Assembly (NCBI GenBank): GCA_018399475.1
Contig: JAGYOS010000072.1
Span: forward strand, 1-9,281
DNA: 9,281 nucleotides
Direction: 5' to 3'
Source: a bacterium
GTDB taxonomy: Bacteria > Patescibacteriota > Minisyncoccia > CAIUEV01 > JAHKAQ01
The notes beneath the pieces were generated by a model. It was not told where the DNA came from. It did not search any database and saw nothing but the letters and a program-made list of their open reading frames with translations. Every line of letters starts with the position of its first letter. Position 1 is the first letter of the stretch. Below, in pieces: positions 1-6,502 of this stretch. The position numbers were made by a program, and so were the translations under genes.

Positions 1-206
1 ATTTTATGGCGAAAAGTTTTCCCTTTGCTGTCAAAGGCAGCCACTAAATAATCAGGTTGAAATTCATTGATGACTCTTAAAAAAACCAACATAAATCCGT
101 AAACAGCATTAGTCACCGTTCCATCTTTAGTTCTAAGACTATCAGGCAAAGCGTGAAAAGAGCGATGAATTAAAGCATTGGCATCAATGATTATGAGCTT
201 TTTCAT
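1..206 (-). CDS. polA: DNA polymerase I-type 5'-3' exonuclease, N-terminal fragment (runs off the left edge)
   Basis: The first 68 codons are present, starting at the ATG at 206-204; the rest lies outside the window. The translation opens with MKKLIIIDANALIHRSFHAL, the signature N-terminus of the Pol I 5'-3' exonuclease/FEN domain. The KDGTVTNAVYGF segment (residues 28-39) and VAAFDSKGKTFRH (about 55-67) follow. Asp8 and Asp59 match conserved metal-binding acidic residues of this nuclease family. In full-length Pol I this domain removes RNA primers and damaged strands ahead of the polymerase during Okazaki-fragment maturation and excision repair. The gene lies 52 bases downstream of tsaE on the same strand, with no clear promoter or terminator in the gap, so co-transcription is likely. 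The fragment cannot show whether the protein is a complete Pol I or a stand-alone exonuclease; identity as this nuclease domain is secure. Confidence 0.88.
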   Translation of the reverse strand, partial: MKKLIIIDANALIHRSFHALPDSLRTKDGTVTNAVYGFMLVFLRVINEFQPDYLVAAFDSKGKTFRHK

Positions 207-258
207 AAAATATTTTAGAGATTATGTTAAAAAAATAAAAAATAAATGGGATTGTTTT

Positions 259-720
259 TTAGCTAGCTATTGAAATCTTCCTGGATTTTTCTCCTGTTAT
301 TTCAAAGCGAATATCAATTTTTTCCCGAGGCAAAATACTTTTAATTTTATCCGCCCATTCTATAACAACAACTCCGTTTTTATCGGCTAGCCATTCTTTA
401 AATCCAAGATCTAAAATATCTTGAGGAGACTCTAGGCGATAGCAATCAACATGATAAAGTCTTTTTATTTTTCTCCCTGCACCTTCGGCGGAATAAACTT
501 TTAAAATATTGAAAGTGGGACTGTTTATTTCATCCGAGAATTTCAAACCGGTAGCTAGACCTTGAGTAAAATTGGTTTTTCCGCTTCCCAGTTCGCCAAA
601 AAGACAAACGGTTTCACCGCCTTTAAGTTCGTATGCCAAAGAAACAGCTTCCTCCCTCATAGCAGCTGGGCTTTCAAGAAAAAGTATTTTTTGCTTATTT
701 TTACCAATTTGACTTATCAT
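259..720 (-). CDS. tsaE: tRNA threonylcarbamoyladenosine biosynthesis ATPase TsaE
   Basis: This 153-residue protein has the usual TsaE length. TsaE is the P-loop ATPase that works with TsaB and TsaD to place t6A at position 37 of ANN-decoding tRNAs, in the cytoplasm. Walker A is GELGSGKTN (residues 42-50). The family-specific SPTF stretch is at 67-70, the HVDCYRL segment at 90-96 and the acidic-aromatic EW pair at 121-122, all in the expected order. The ATG at 720-718 gives a standard N-terminus. No Shine-Dalgarno motif precedes it, and a plausible minus-strand promoter lies only a few tens of bases upstream, so the leader is short. It is divergent from the DHH-family gene and probably co-transcribed with the downstream polA-type gene. 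tsaB, tsaC and tsaD are not in this window. Family assignment is confident. Confidence 0.95.
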   Translation of the reverse strand: MISQIGKNKQKILFLESPAAMREEAVSLAYELKGGETVCLFGELGSGKTNFTQGLATGLKFSDEINSPTFNILKVYSAEGAGRKIKRLYHVDCYRLESPQDILDLGFKEWLADKNGVVVIEWADKIKSILPREKIDIRFEITGEKSRKISIAS

Positions 721-736
721 GCTTATTTGCTATTCT
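709..736 (+). promoter_or_regulatory. sigma70-type promoter for the DHH-family gene
   Basis: A -35 element TTGACT (709-714), a 16-base spacer and a -10 element TATTCT (731-736) preceded by TG-n (728-730, extended -10) form a good match to the housekeeping consensus. Transcription would begin near 743. That start lies downstream of the ATG at 719, so this promoter could not serve an ATG719 start; this supports initiation at GTG 779. The -35 box lies inside the first codons of the divergent tsaE. The match is visible in sequence; activity is inferred. Confidence 0.55.
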
Positions 737-740
737 AGCA
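728..740. repeat. Short palindrome TGCTA-TTC-TAGCA in the tsaE/DHH divergent promoter region
   Basis: Perfect 5-base arms separated by 3 bases. Because of the symmetry, both strands carry an extended -10-like string: TGCTATTCT on plus and TGCTAGAAT on minus. It could be the shared core of overlapping divergent promoters or a small operator. The arms are too short to call a protein-binding site on sequence alone. Confidence 0.4.
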
Positions 741-767
741 TAATATTTTTTCAAAAAAAATCGTTAA
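740..767 (-). promoter_or_regulatory. tsaE: Candidate promoter for tsaE
   Basis: On the minus strand, TTAACG (767-762) is followed after 16 bases by TATTAT (745-740). The likely start is near 733, giving a leader of roughly a dozen bases before the tsaE ATG at 720. An alternative minus-strand extended -10, TGCTAGAAT within the 728-740 palindrome, would place the start about 5 bases before the ATG. The -35 match is weak (4 of 6), so this is tentative. Confidence 0.35.
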
Positions 768-778
768 GCGGCGTAAAA

Positions 779-1921
779 GTGAAATCTCCTTCTGTTTTAA
801 AAAATAAAGCCAAAACTAATAAGGAAGAATTGCTTAACCAACTTAGCAAAACTAAACAGCCTGTTATAATTTTGCCTGATATTGCTGATAATGAAATCAC
901 CTGCGCCGGCCTGGGACTCTACAATATTCTAAAAAACCAGAAAAAAAATGTTTCTTTGGTTTCTTACAAAAAGCCGGGGCCCAAATTAGCTTTTTTGGAA
1001 AACATTAACGAAATTAAAGAAAAAATTAACGGCACCAGGAGCTTCGTTCTTTCTTTTGACACCTCTAAAAACGAAATTCGAAATGTCCAGTATGAAAAAG
1101 TGAAAAACAAGCTTAATATCTACGTTACCCCCGCCAAAGGGACCATTGACCCAAAAGATTTTTATATCGCTCCGGGGCAGTTTAAATATGATCTGGTGAT
1201 AATATTGGGAGCAACCGAATTGCAAAATGTGGGAATTTGTTACGAGAAAAACGCCGACCTGTTTTTTGACTTGCCCGTTATCAATATTGATTACCATATT
1301 TCCAATGAACAGTACGGCCAAATAAACATCGTTGATGTAAAATCTTCAGGAGTATCGGAATTAATTGCCGATATTTTTAGTGAGAGCGAGATGGATTTGC
1401 CTCAGGCGGCCGCCAACTGTTTTTATACCGGAATTTTGGAAGCGACAGAAAGTTTTCAATCTCCCCGCACAACCCCCAAAACTTTGATGGCGGCCGCCGA
1501 TTTAATTGACAGCGGAGCCGATTACAAAGAAATTGTAAGAAACCTTTATAAAACTCAAGATTTGGATTCCATAAAATTATGGGGTCGCTTAATGGCCCGT
1601 ATGCAAAGTGATTCTTCCCTTAATCTTGCTTGGGCTACAGCTCAAGCTGCAGATTTTAAAAATACCAAAATGACTACTGTTAAACTGCGGTCAATTTTTG
1701 ATAAAATAAGAAGCAGCTACAATAAAACCGGCACCCTGATGCTTCTCTGGGAGAACAAAAAAGGTTCCACCAAAGGCCTTATTCAAAATGCGAACCAGGA
1801 ATTTCTGAGAGATCTTTTTAAAGGAATTCAATGGGGTAATGCTGTTATTTTTGAAATAAATAAATCTCTTCCCGAAGCGGAACAAAAAGCGCTAACAATA
1901 TTAAGAGAAGCCAGCCGTTAA
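779..1921 (+). CDS. DHH-superfamily phosphoesterase-like protein with degenerate catalytic motifs
   Basis: About 380 residues from GTG 779. The frame is open back to ATG 719, but that codon lies upstream of the predicted transcription start, and the extra 20 residues are hydrophobic and unlike the family. The fold matches DHH/NrnA-type phosphoesterases, which normally cleave nanoRNA or pAp and c-di-AMP-type nucleotides with Mn ions. The best landmark is NIDYHISNEQYGQINIVD (residues 169-186), equivalent to the family's IDHHxxN...xNLVD. Each metal-binding motif looks altered. The usual DGDAxGS region reads ADNEITCAGL, the second Asp motif reads LGATEL, DHH is DYH (171-173), and the xDTxxF segment reads EATESF (221-226). 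No GGGH-type DHHA1 substrate motif is seen at the C-terminus. This suggests a non-catalytic or repurposed member. It ends 12 bases before the stop of convergent elp3. Superfamily membership is likely; function is unknown. Confidence 0.75.
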   Translation: MKSPSVLKNKAKTNKEELLNQLSKTKQPVIILPDIADNEITCAGLGLYNILKNQKKNVSLVSYKKPGPKLAFLENINEIKEKINGTRSFVLSFDTSKNEIRNVQYEKVKNKLNIYVTPAKGTIDPKDFYIAPGQFKYDLVIILGATELQNVGICYEKNADLFFDLPVINIDYHISNEQYGQINIVDVKSSGVSELIADIFSESEMDLPQAAANCFYTGILEATESFQSPRTTPKTLMAAADLIDSGADYKEIVRNLYKTQDLDSIKLWGRLMARMQSDSSLNLAWATAQAADFKNTKMTTVKLRSIFDKIRSSYNKTGTLMLLWENKKGSTKGLIQNANQEFLRDLFKGIQWGNAVIFEINKSLPEAEQKALTILREASR

Positions 1922-1933
1922 TCCCGGCGAGTT

Positions 1934-3598
1934 TTATATTTTTTTGATTAAATAAAAACCTCGGCTACTAAAGCCCAATTTTTTGTAATAATCTTTTGTC
2001 CCTTCAGAAGCTATTACCGCCAGCTTAGTCAGCCCAAACTCTTTGGCAACAATTCTGGTCGCTTCTTTTATTAATTTCTTCCCAAAACCTTTATGTTGGG
2101 AAGAAGTAATAACTTTCAGACCTATTGGGACAACTTTTCCATAAGAGTGAATTTCACGAATAATTCCGCAATTTTCCAGTTCGGTAACCGGTGGCAAACT
2201 TTTGCCAAAAAAGGAAGCCGGTATCCTAAGTCTTAAAAAAGCATGTAGATATTTTTTTTCTCCGCTGACATATTGAAGAAAAATTTCTTTACCGTCAGAA
2301 GCCCAGTATTCAATTCTTTCCCTAATGATTTTCCCCGGATTTTTAATTTCTTCTAAAGGCGCTCTGCCTATTTCTCGGCAACGAATGCAAGAACATTGCA
2401 CTCCTTCCTTTTTCAAAATTTCCCTTAAATTGGGAATATTGGGCCCAGCCACTATTGAAACTGTAGGAATATCCCTGATAAGCCTGTTAATTCTTACATA
2501 AGGAGGAATTATTTTTTTAATTTTAACAATTAATTTTTTAAATTTTTCATTGCTGTAGGGTTTATATTTCCCTTTTCTCCATAAATCATACAAACGGGAT
2601 TCTTTGGTGACTACACAAGGATATATTTTAAGCATATCGGGTTGGAATCTAGAATCAGTAAAAATTTTACGGAACATTGCCAGATCTTTTTTGGGATTTG
2701 AGCCCCAAAGCCCGGGCATCAAGTGATAATTAATTTTAAACCCCATTTCTTTCAGTAATTTAGTAGCTTCAATTGATTCTTTTACTCCATGCCCTCGCTC
2801 ATTTTTTTCTAAAATCTTGTCATAGATAGATTGAACTCCAATTTCTACCCGGGTGCATCCCATTTCTCGATATTTCTTCAGCTCCTCTAAATTTATCTCG
2901 TCGGGACGAGTTTCTAAAGTAAGCCCCACTATTCTATGATGAGCTTTTGTATTTTTACTTTTCTCTTTATCCAAAAATCGGCGGATTTCTGCCAATTTTA
3001 AATTAGAAGGATACCGGCTGGTCAAATTTTTTTTCCTGCCGGGGAAAGTTTTTGCATAAACTTTTTCATGAAAAACATTAGCCGCTTTATAGCAATTTAG
3101 AATAAACCAATAACGATATTTTTCAGGTAAATGAGAAAAAGTTCCTCCCATTACAATCAACTCTATTTTGGAAGCATCGTGCCCATTATTTTCCAAAACC
3201 CGGATTCTCTCTTGAACTTGGAGATAAGGGTCAAAGCCAAGCCTAACAGCTCTCATGACCGCCGGTTCATTGGAGAGATAACTTTTAGGCATGTCTTTTT
3301 CATTGGGACAATAGAGGCAATTCCCTCTGCAAGGATAATTTTTGGTTAAAACGGCAATTACGCTTACTCCGGAAAGTGTCCGCGTCTTCTTCAGACACAA
3401 TAATTCTTCTATGTTTTTGTTCTTTTTAATCTTTTTCGCCCGAAGCAATTTAAAATAACTTTGCCTTAAATCTTCATTTCTGGGCAAAGAAATTTTAAAC
3501 TTCTTGGCTACTCGCCTTTTTAATTTCTTTAATTTGCGGGGGCTGTAAATTCTTTCTTTAATTGCCAGAAGGATCAATTTTTCGTAAGCTGAAAGCAT
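1934..3598 (-). CDS. elp3: Elp3-like radical SAM / GNAT tRNA wobble-uridine modification enzyme
   Basis: This 554-residue protein has the two-domain Elp3 architecture. Elp3 uses S-adenosylmethionine and acetyl-CoA to install a carboxymethyl-type group on C5 of U34 in tRNA. The N-terminal tRNA-binding region includes LPRNEDLRQSYFKLLR (38-53). The 4Fe-4S cysteines are C90-x3-C94-x2-C97, followed by MRAVR (115-119), MGGTF (150-154), LETRPDE (228-234) and VEIGVQS (251-257). A Cys cluster QCSCIRCREIG (401-411) matches the zinc-binding linker. The C-terminal acetyltransferase domain has the acetyl-CoA-binding QHKGFG (501-506) and DYYKKLGF (536-543). Nothing appears missing. Elp3 is universal in eukaryotes and archaea but patchy in bacteria, which mostly use MnmE/MnmG at this position. 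It is divergent from a Trm9-like methyltransferase, which would act on the Elp3 product in eukaryotes. The ATG at 3598 has no Shine-Dalgarno motif. Confidence 0.93.
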   Translation of the reverse strand: MLSAYEKLILLAIKERIYSPRKLKKLKRRVAKKFKISLPRNEDLRQSYFKLLRAKKIKKNKNIEELLCLKKTRTLSGVSVIAVLTKNYPCRGNCLYCPNEKDMPKSYLSNEPAVMRAVRLGFDPYLQVQERIRVLENNGHDASKIELIVMGGTFSHLPEKYRYWFILNCYKAANVFHEKVYAKTFPGRKKNLTSRYPSNLKLAEIRRFLDKEKSKNTKAHHRIVGLTLETRPDEINLEELKKYREMGCTRVEIGVQSIYDKILEKNERGHGVKESIEATKLLKEMGFKINYHLMPGLWGSNPKKDLAMFRKIFTDSRFQPDMLKIYPCVVTKESRLYDLWRKGKYKPYSNEKFKKLIVKIKKIIPPYVRINRLIRDIPTVSIVAGPNIPNLREILKKEGVQCSCIRCREIGRAPLEEIKNPGKIIRERIEYWASDGKEIFLQYVSGEKKYLHAFLRLRIPASFFGKSLPPVTELENCGIIREIHSYGKVVPIGLKVITSSQHKGFGKKLIKEATRIVAKEFGLTKLAVIASEGTKDYYKKLGFSSRGFYLIKKI

Positions 3599-3621
3599 AA
3601 AAAAAGTTAATTGATTCCAGA

Positions 3622-3651
3622 CTTATAAATTAGAGGAAAGATTGCCGACAA
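3622..3651 (-). promoter_or_regulatory. elp3: Candidate elp3 promoter
   Basis: On the minus strand, TTGTCG (3651-3646), an 18-base spacer and TATAAG (3627-3622) lie just upstream of elp3. A start near 3615 would give a leader of about 17 bases to the ATG at 3598. The -10 is good and the -35 moderate, so activity is inferred. Confidence 0.4.
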
Positions 3652-3673
3652 GCAAGCCGATTTTTAAAATTCC

Positions 3674-3719
3674 TTTCCAAAAAATTTTTTTCACAATAAA
3701 CTAAAAATAAATTTGGAAA
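3674..3719. repeat. Inverted repeat TTTCCAAA...TTTGGAAA in the elp3/methyltransferase intergenic region
   Basis: Perfect 8-base arms (3674-3681 and 3712-3719) are separated by about 30 AT-rich bases, between two divergent genes that may act in one pathway. It could be a paired operator half-site or chance in low-complexity DNA; the loop is too long for a good hairpin terminator. Apart from this and the elp3 promoter, nothing else is recognised in the roughly 150-base gap. No convincing promoter for the methyltransferase is seen. Confidence 0.35.
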
Positions 3720-3749
3720 ATTATTATTTTTATCAAGCCTGTTTTATAA

Positions 3750-4400
3750 ATGGCTATTTACAGCTCAATTAAAAATGGTTATGAAGCGGTTGCTGAAAGT
3801 TTTTCCCAAACTCGCCAAAATTTTTGGCAGGATCTTTCTTTTATTAAAAAATACGTGAAAGAAAAAGATAGGGTCTTGGATTTCGGCTGTGGAAACGGAC
3901 GTTTGCTTGGTTTAATCAAAGACAAAAAAATAAATTATCTTGGAGTAGATATTTGCCACAATTTTATTAAAATCGCCCGTTTGAAATATCCCACTTATAA
4001 ATTCAAAACATTAAAGCTGAACTCTCAGTTTGATTTTGCCAAGAATAAAAAATTTGATGTTATTTTCTGTTTAAGTGTTTTCCATCATTTCCCCAAAGGT
4101 GAAAAAAGAGAAATGATCCTCCAAAAATTTAATAAAATCCTAAAACCAAATGGAATTTTAATTATGACCGTCTGGGATTTGCATCAAAATAAATATGAGA
4201 AATATTTTCAAAACGGAAAAAGCGGCAGAATTCCTTTTAAAAATAGTCTGGGGCAAATTATTTTCAACCGTTATTGTTACCGCTGGGAGTTAAAAGAGTT
4301 AGAAAATTTTATTGCCGCTGCCAATTTTAAAATAATCAATTCCGGAGAGACAAAAAGAGACGGCCGACCGGCAAATTTGTATTGCATTGCTCAGAAATAA
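3750..4400 (+). CDS. Class I SAM-dependent methyltransferase, Trm9-like (candidate tRNA wobble-uridine carboxymethyl methyltransferase)
   Basis: This 216-residue single-domain methyltransferase begins at ATG 3750. Motif I is VLDFGCGNGR (42-51) and the acidic end of strand beta2 is Asp67 in GVDI. Motif IV-like SVFHHFP is at 109-115 and post-motif LKPNGIL at 131-137. Beyond the generic fold it resembles eukaryotic Trm9/ALKBH8. It shares an N-terminal SFSQTRQNFW segment (17-26, Trm9 has HFSQTRYKPW), the VFHHF stretch (Trm9 VVHHW), and a VWDL after the PNG strand. It also shares a C-terminal RYCYRWELKELE block followed by a KRDGRPANLYCIAQ ending (202-215). Trm9 methylates cm5U34 to mcm5U34, directly after Elongator/Elp3. 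Adjacency to elp3 supports such a role but does not prove it. It could also be a small-molecule methyltransferase. Yeast Trm9 needs the partner Trm112, and none is visible here. No Shine-Dalgarno motif precedes the start. Confidence 0.8.
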   Translation: MAIYSSIKNGYEAVAESFSQTRQNFWQDLSFIKKYVKEKDRVLDFGCGNGRLLGLIKDKKINYLGVDICHNFIKIARLKYPTYKFKTLKLNSQFDFAKNKKFDVIFCLSVFHHFPKGEKREMILQKFNKILKPNGILIMTVWDLHQNKYEKYFQNGKSGRIPFKNSLGQIIFNRYCYRWELKELENFIAAANFKIINSGETKRDGRPANLYCIAQK

Positions 4401-4418
4401 AGTTTAAAAAATCTTTTA

Positions 4419-4447
4419 TTGACTATTTCTCAACTTTTGTCTAGCAT
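4419..4447 (+). promoter_or_regulatory. rpsP: Promoter for rpsP
   Basis: TTGACT (4419-4424), a 17-base spacer and TAGCAT (4442-4447) form a sigma70-like promoter between the methyltransferase stop and rpsP. A start near 4454 gives a leader of about 38 bases. It shares the TTGACT -35 with the promoter at 709. It lets rpsP be expressed independently of the upstream gene, although no terminator separates the two. Confidence 0.5.
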
Positions 4448-4491
4448 TAGCAACATCCTTGTTAACTATAAAAAATTATCTAAGTTGCCTT

Positions 4492-4962
4492 ATGTTAATT
4501 ATCAGATTAAAAAGAATCGGCAAGAAAAATTATCCTTATTACCGAATGGTAGTGGCTGATAAAGCACGCGCCGTAAATGGTAAATTTATTGAAATTTTAG
4601 GCTCTTTTAACCCACATACCAAAGAAAGGTCTTTTAAAAAAGAGCGAGTTCTTCATTGGCTTTCCAATGGAGCTCAGGTTAGCGATACTGTTTACAATCT
4701 TTTAGTTAAAGAAAATATTCTTCAGGGAGAATCCCGAAAAGTAAGAATAGTAAAGAAGAAAAAGAAAAAAGACCAGCAAGAAGAACAAGCTTCCGCTCCA
4801 CAACAGGTAGCAGAAAAAGAAGATGAAAAAATAAAAAAAGAGGAAAAGCAGGAAGTTAAGAAAGAGCCGGAAACTAACCAAAAAGAAGAGAAAAAAGAAA
4901 TTAAAGAGGAGAAAAAACCTGAAGCGAAGGAAGAGGGCAAAAAGGAAAATTCAAAAGATTAA
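4492..4962 (+). CDS. rpsP: 30S ribosomal protein S16 (bS16) with long Lys/Glu-rich C-terminal tail
   Basis: This is a 156-residue protein from ATG 4492. The frame is open upstream to a TTG at 4459, but S16 proteins begin with the M-x-x-I-R-L-x-R-x-G pattern seen here as MLIIRLKRIGKKNYPYYRMV. Further S16 landmarks are VVADKARAVNGKFIEILGSF (20-39), NPHT and a WLSNGAQVSDTVYNLL segment (56-71). The conserved domain ends near residue 78, the usual length of the whole protein. The rest (about 79-156) is a low-complexity tail of Lys and Glu with some Gln, Pro and Ala, predicted to be disordered. S16 is an assembly protein of the 30S subunit. The usual rimM/trmD neighbours are absent. The stop overlaps that of convergent gatB by 4 bases. 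No Shine-Dalgarno motif is seen upstream of the ATG. Confidence 0.95.
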   Translation: MLIIRLKRIGKKNYPYYRMVVADKARAVNGKFIEILGSFNPHTKERSFKKERVLHWLSNGAQVSDTVYNLLVKENILQGESRKVRIVKKKKKKDQQEEQASAPQQVAEKEDEKIKKEEKQEVKKEPETNQKEEKKEIKEEKKPEAKEEGKKENSKD

Positions 4963-6437
4963 AGTTTTTCTTTTAACATATTAATCACAATTTTAGGATC
5001 TGCCTTTCCTTTAGTTTCCGCCATTATTTGCCCTACTAAAAATTGGAGGGCTTTTTGTTTACCCGCCTTAAAATCAGCTGCAGCTGAAGGATTTTTCTTG
5101 ATAACATTATCTACAACCTTCTCTAAAACTCCGGTATCTTTTTCTAATTTTAGATTTTTTTCTTCAATAAGCTGGGAAGGATCTCCTCCGTTTTTAAACA
5201 TCTCTCGCAGAACAATTTGGGCTGCCGAAGAGTTTATTTCTCCCTGATAAATAATCAACATAAGTTCACCAAAATTTTCAGGAGTTATTTTAATCTTCTT
5301 AAAATCTTGACCGCTCATCCTAACCATTCTAAAAAGTTCGGTTTCTAAATAATTAGAAGCTAATTTAACAATTTCATTTGTTTCTTTTTCTTTAGAAGCA
5401 CTTTTCGCTAACTCCTTAATTTCAGAAACAACTTTTTCAAAATAATCAGCCAGGTCTAAGCTGCCAGCGAAAAGACGAGCGGTTTTAGACGAAACTCCAA
5501 AATCTTTTTTAAATCTTCTTTCTTTTTGAATGGGTAATTCCGGAATAGAACTTTTTATCTTTTGAAGAAGCCCTTCAGTAACATTAAAGGGAGGAATGTC
5601 CGGTTCAGGGAAATAGCGGTAATCTTGCGCTTCTTCTTTACTTCTTTGGGAAACTGTTGCTTGCCTTTCGGCATCCCAACCGCGAGTTTCCTGTTTAACT
5701 TTTTCTCCAGCTTCCAAAAGCTCGCTCTGCCTTTTAATCTCGTATTCTATACTTCTTGAAACTCCTTTAAAAGAATTAATGTTTTTGACTTCAACTTTAA
5801 CTCCGCTCTTTCCATTCAGTCCCAAACTGATATTAACTTCACAGCGCATTTGGCCTTTTTCCATATCGGCATGAGATATTTTAAGATAGCGAAAGATTTT
5901 TTGTAAATTTCGGCAAAAAGCAACCGCCTGTTCTTTATTTTTAATAACCGGTTCGGTTACCAATTCAATAAGCGGCGTTCCCGCTCGGTTATAATCTATT
6001 AAAGAATAATCTTCTCCGGAAGGATGGATGTCCTTCCCCGCATCCTCTTCCAAATGTAATCTGTTAATAGCCACCTTTTTTGTTTTCCTTTCACCTTTTT
6101 TGTTTTCATAATCAAATTCCAAAAAACCTTTTATGCAAAAAGGCGCTTCATTTTGAGTTATCTGGTAACCTTTAGGCAGATCAGGATAAGAATAGTGTTT
6201 GCGGTCCCAATGAACCTTTTTATTAATAGTACAATTAAGTGCTATTCCGGCTTTGATTATCGCTTCAACAGCTTTTTGGTTAACAACAGGGAGAGTTCCC
6301 GGTTGTCCGGTACAAACTTCACAAATATTTTTATTGGGTTCCTTAATTTCAAATTCATTGGGGCAACGGCAAAACATTTTACTTTTTGTTTTTGGCTGGA
6401 CATGGACTTCCATCCCGATTTTAGTTTGGTAAAGCAT
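4959..6437 (-). CDS. gatB: Aspartyl/glutamyl-tRNA(Asn/Gln) amidotransferase subunit B
   Basis: This 492-residue protein has full GatB length. GatB is the tRNA-binding and kinase subunit of GatCAB, which converts misacylated Glu-tRNA(Gln) and/or Asp-tRNA(Asn) to the amidated forms using ATP and ammonia supplied by GatA. The N-terminal IGMEVHVQ (7-14) is diagnostic. Zinc ligands C23, C25, C39 and C42 are present. HYSYPDLPKGYQI (81-93), HLEEDAGK (128-135), the DYNRAGTPLIEL stretch (148-159) and YRYFPEPD (273-280) form the cradle domain. A helical YqeY-like tail carries GEINSSAAQIVLREM (399-413) and FLVGQIMAETKGKADP (466-481). It is the last gene of the minus-strand series and ends overlapping rpsP tail to tail. 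gatA and gatC are not nearby. No clear Shine-Dalgarno motif precedes ATG 6437. Confidence 0.97.
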   Translation of the reverse strand: MLYQTKIGMEVHVQPKTKSKMFCRCPNEFEIKEPNKNICEVCTGQPGTLPVVNQKAVEAIIKAGIALNCTINKKVHWDRKHYSYPDLPKGYQITQNEAPFCIKGFLEFDYENKKGERKTKKVAINRLHLEEDAGKDIHPSGEDYSLIDYNRAGTPLIELVTEPVIKNKEQAVAFCRNLQKIFRYLKISHADMEKGQMRCEVNISLGLNGKSGVKVEVKNINSFKGVSRSIEYEIKRQSELLEAGEKVKQETRGWDAERQATVSQRSKEEAQDYRYFPEPDIPPFNVTEGLLQKIKSSIPELPIQKERRFKKDFGVSSKTARLFAGSLDLADYFEKVVSEIKELAKSASKEKETNEIVKLASNYLETELFRMVRMSGQDFKKIKITPENFGELMLIIYQGEINSSAAQIVLREMFKNGGDPSQLIEEKNLKLEKDTGVLEKVVDNVIKKNPSAAADFKAGKQKALQFLVGQIMAETKGKADPKIVINMLKEKL

Positions 6438-6502
6438 AACTTTTTTATCTTTCGTTAAAAATTTACCTTAAAAAATATCTAAGTTAAAAAGCAAAATATC
6501 TT

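Noticed and set aside
719..778. ATG 719 as the start of the DHH-family protein, overlapping tsaE
   Set aside because: It lies upstream of the predicted transcription start and adds 20 hydrophobic residues unlike the family; GTG 779 fits better, although no ribosome-binding site decides it.
986..1321. 111-codon minus-strand frame opposite the DHH-family gene
   Set aside because: Antisense shadow of a gene with clear superfamily features; no promoter or recognisable domain.
1405..1498. Two identical GC-rich 10-base palindromes GGCGGCCGCC 84 bases apart
   Set aside because: Both encode Ala-Ala-Ala in the same frame of the DHH-family gene, so codon use explains them.
1922..1950. Possible intrinsic terminator after the DHH-family gene
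   Set aside because: A T-run is present but no adequate GC stem precedes it, and most of it is the end of the elp3 coding sequence.
4459..4491. TTG 4459 as the rpsP start
   Set aside because: The conserved S16 N-terminus begins at ATG 4492, and the extra 11 residues have no family counterpart.
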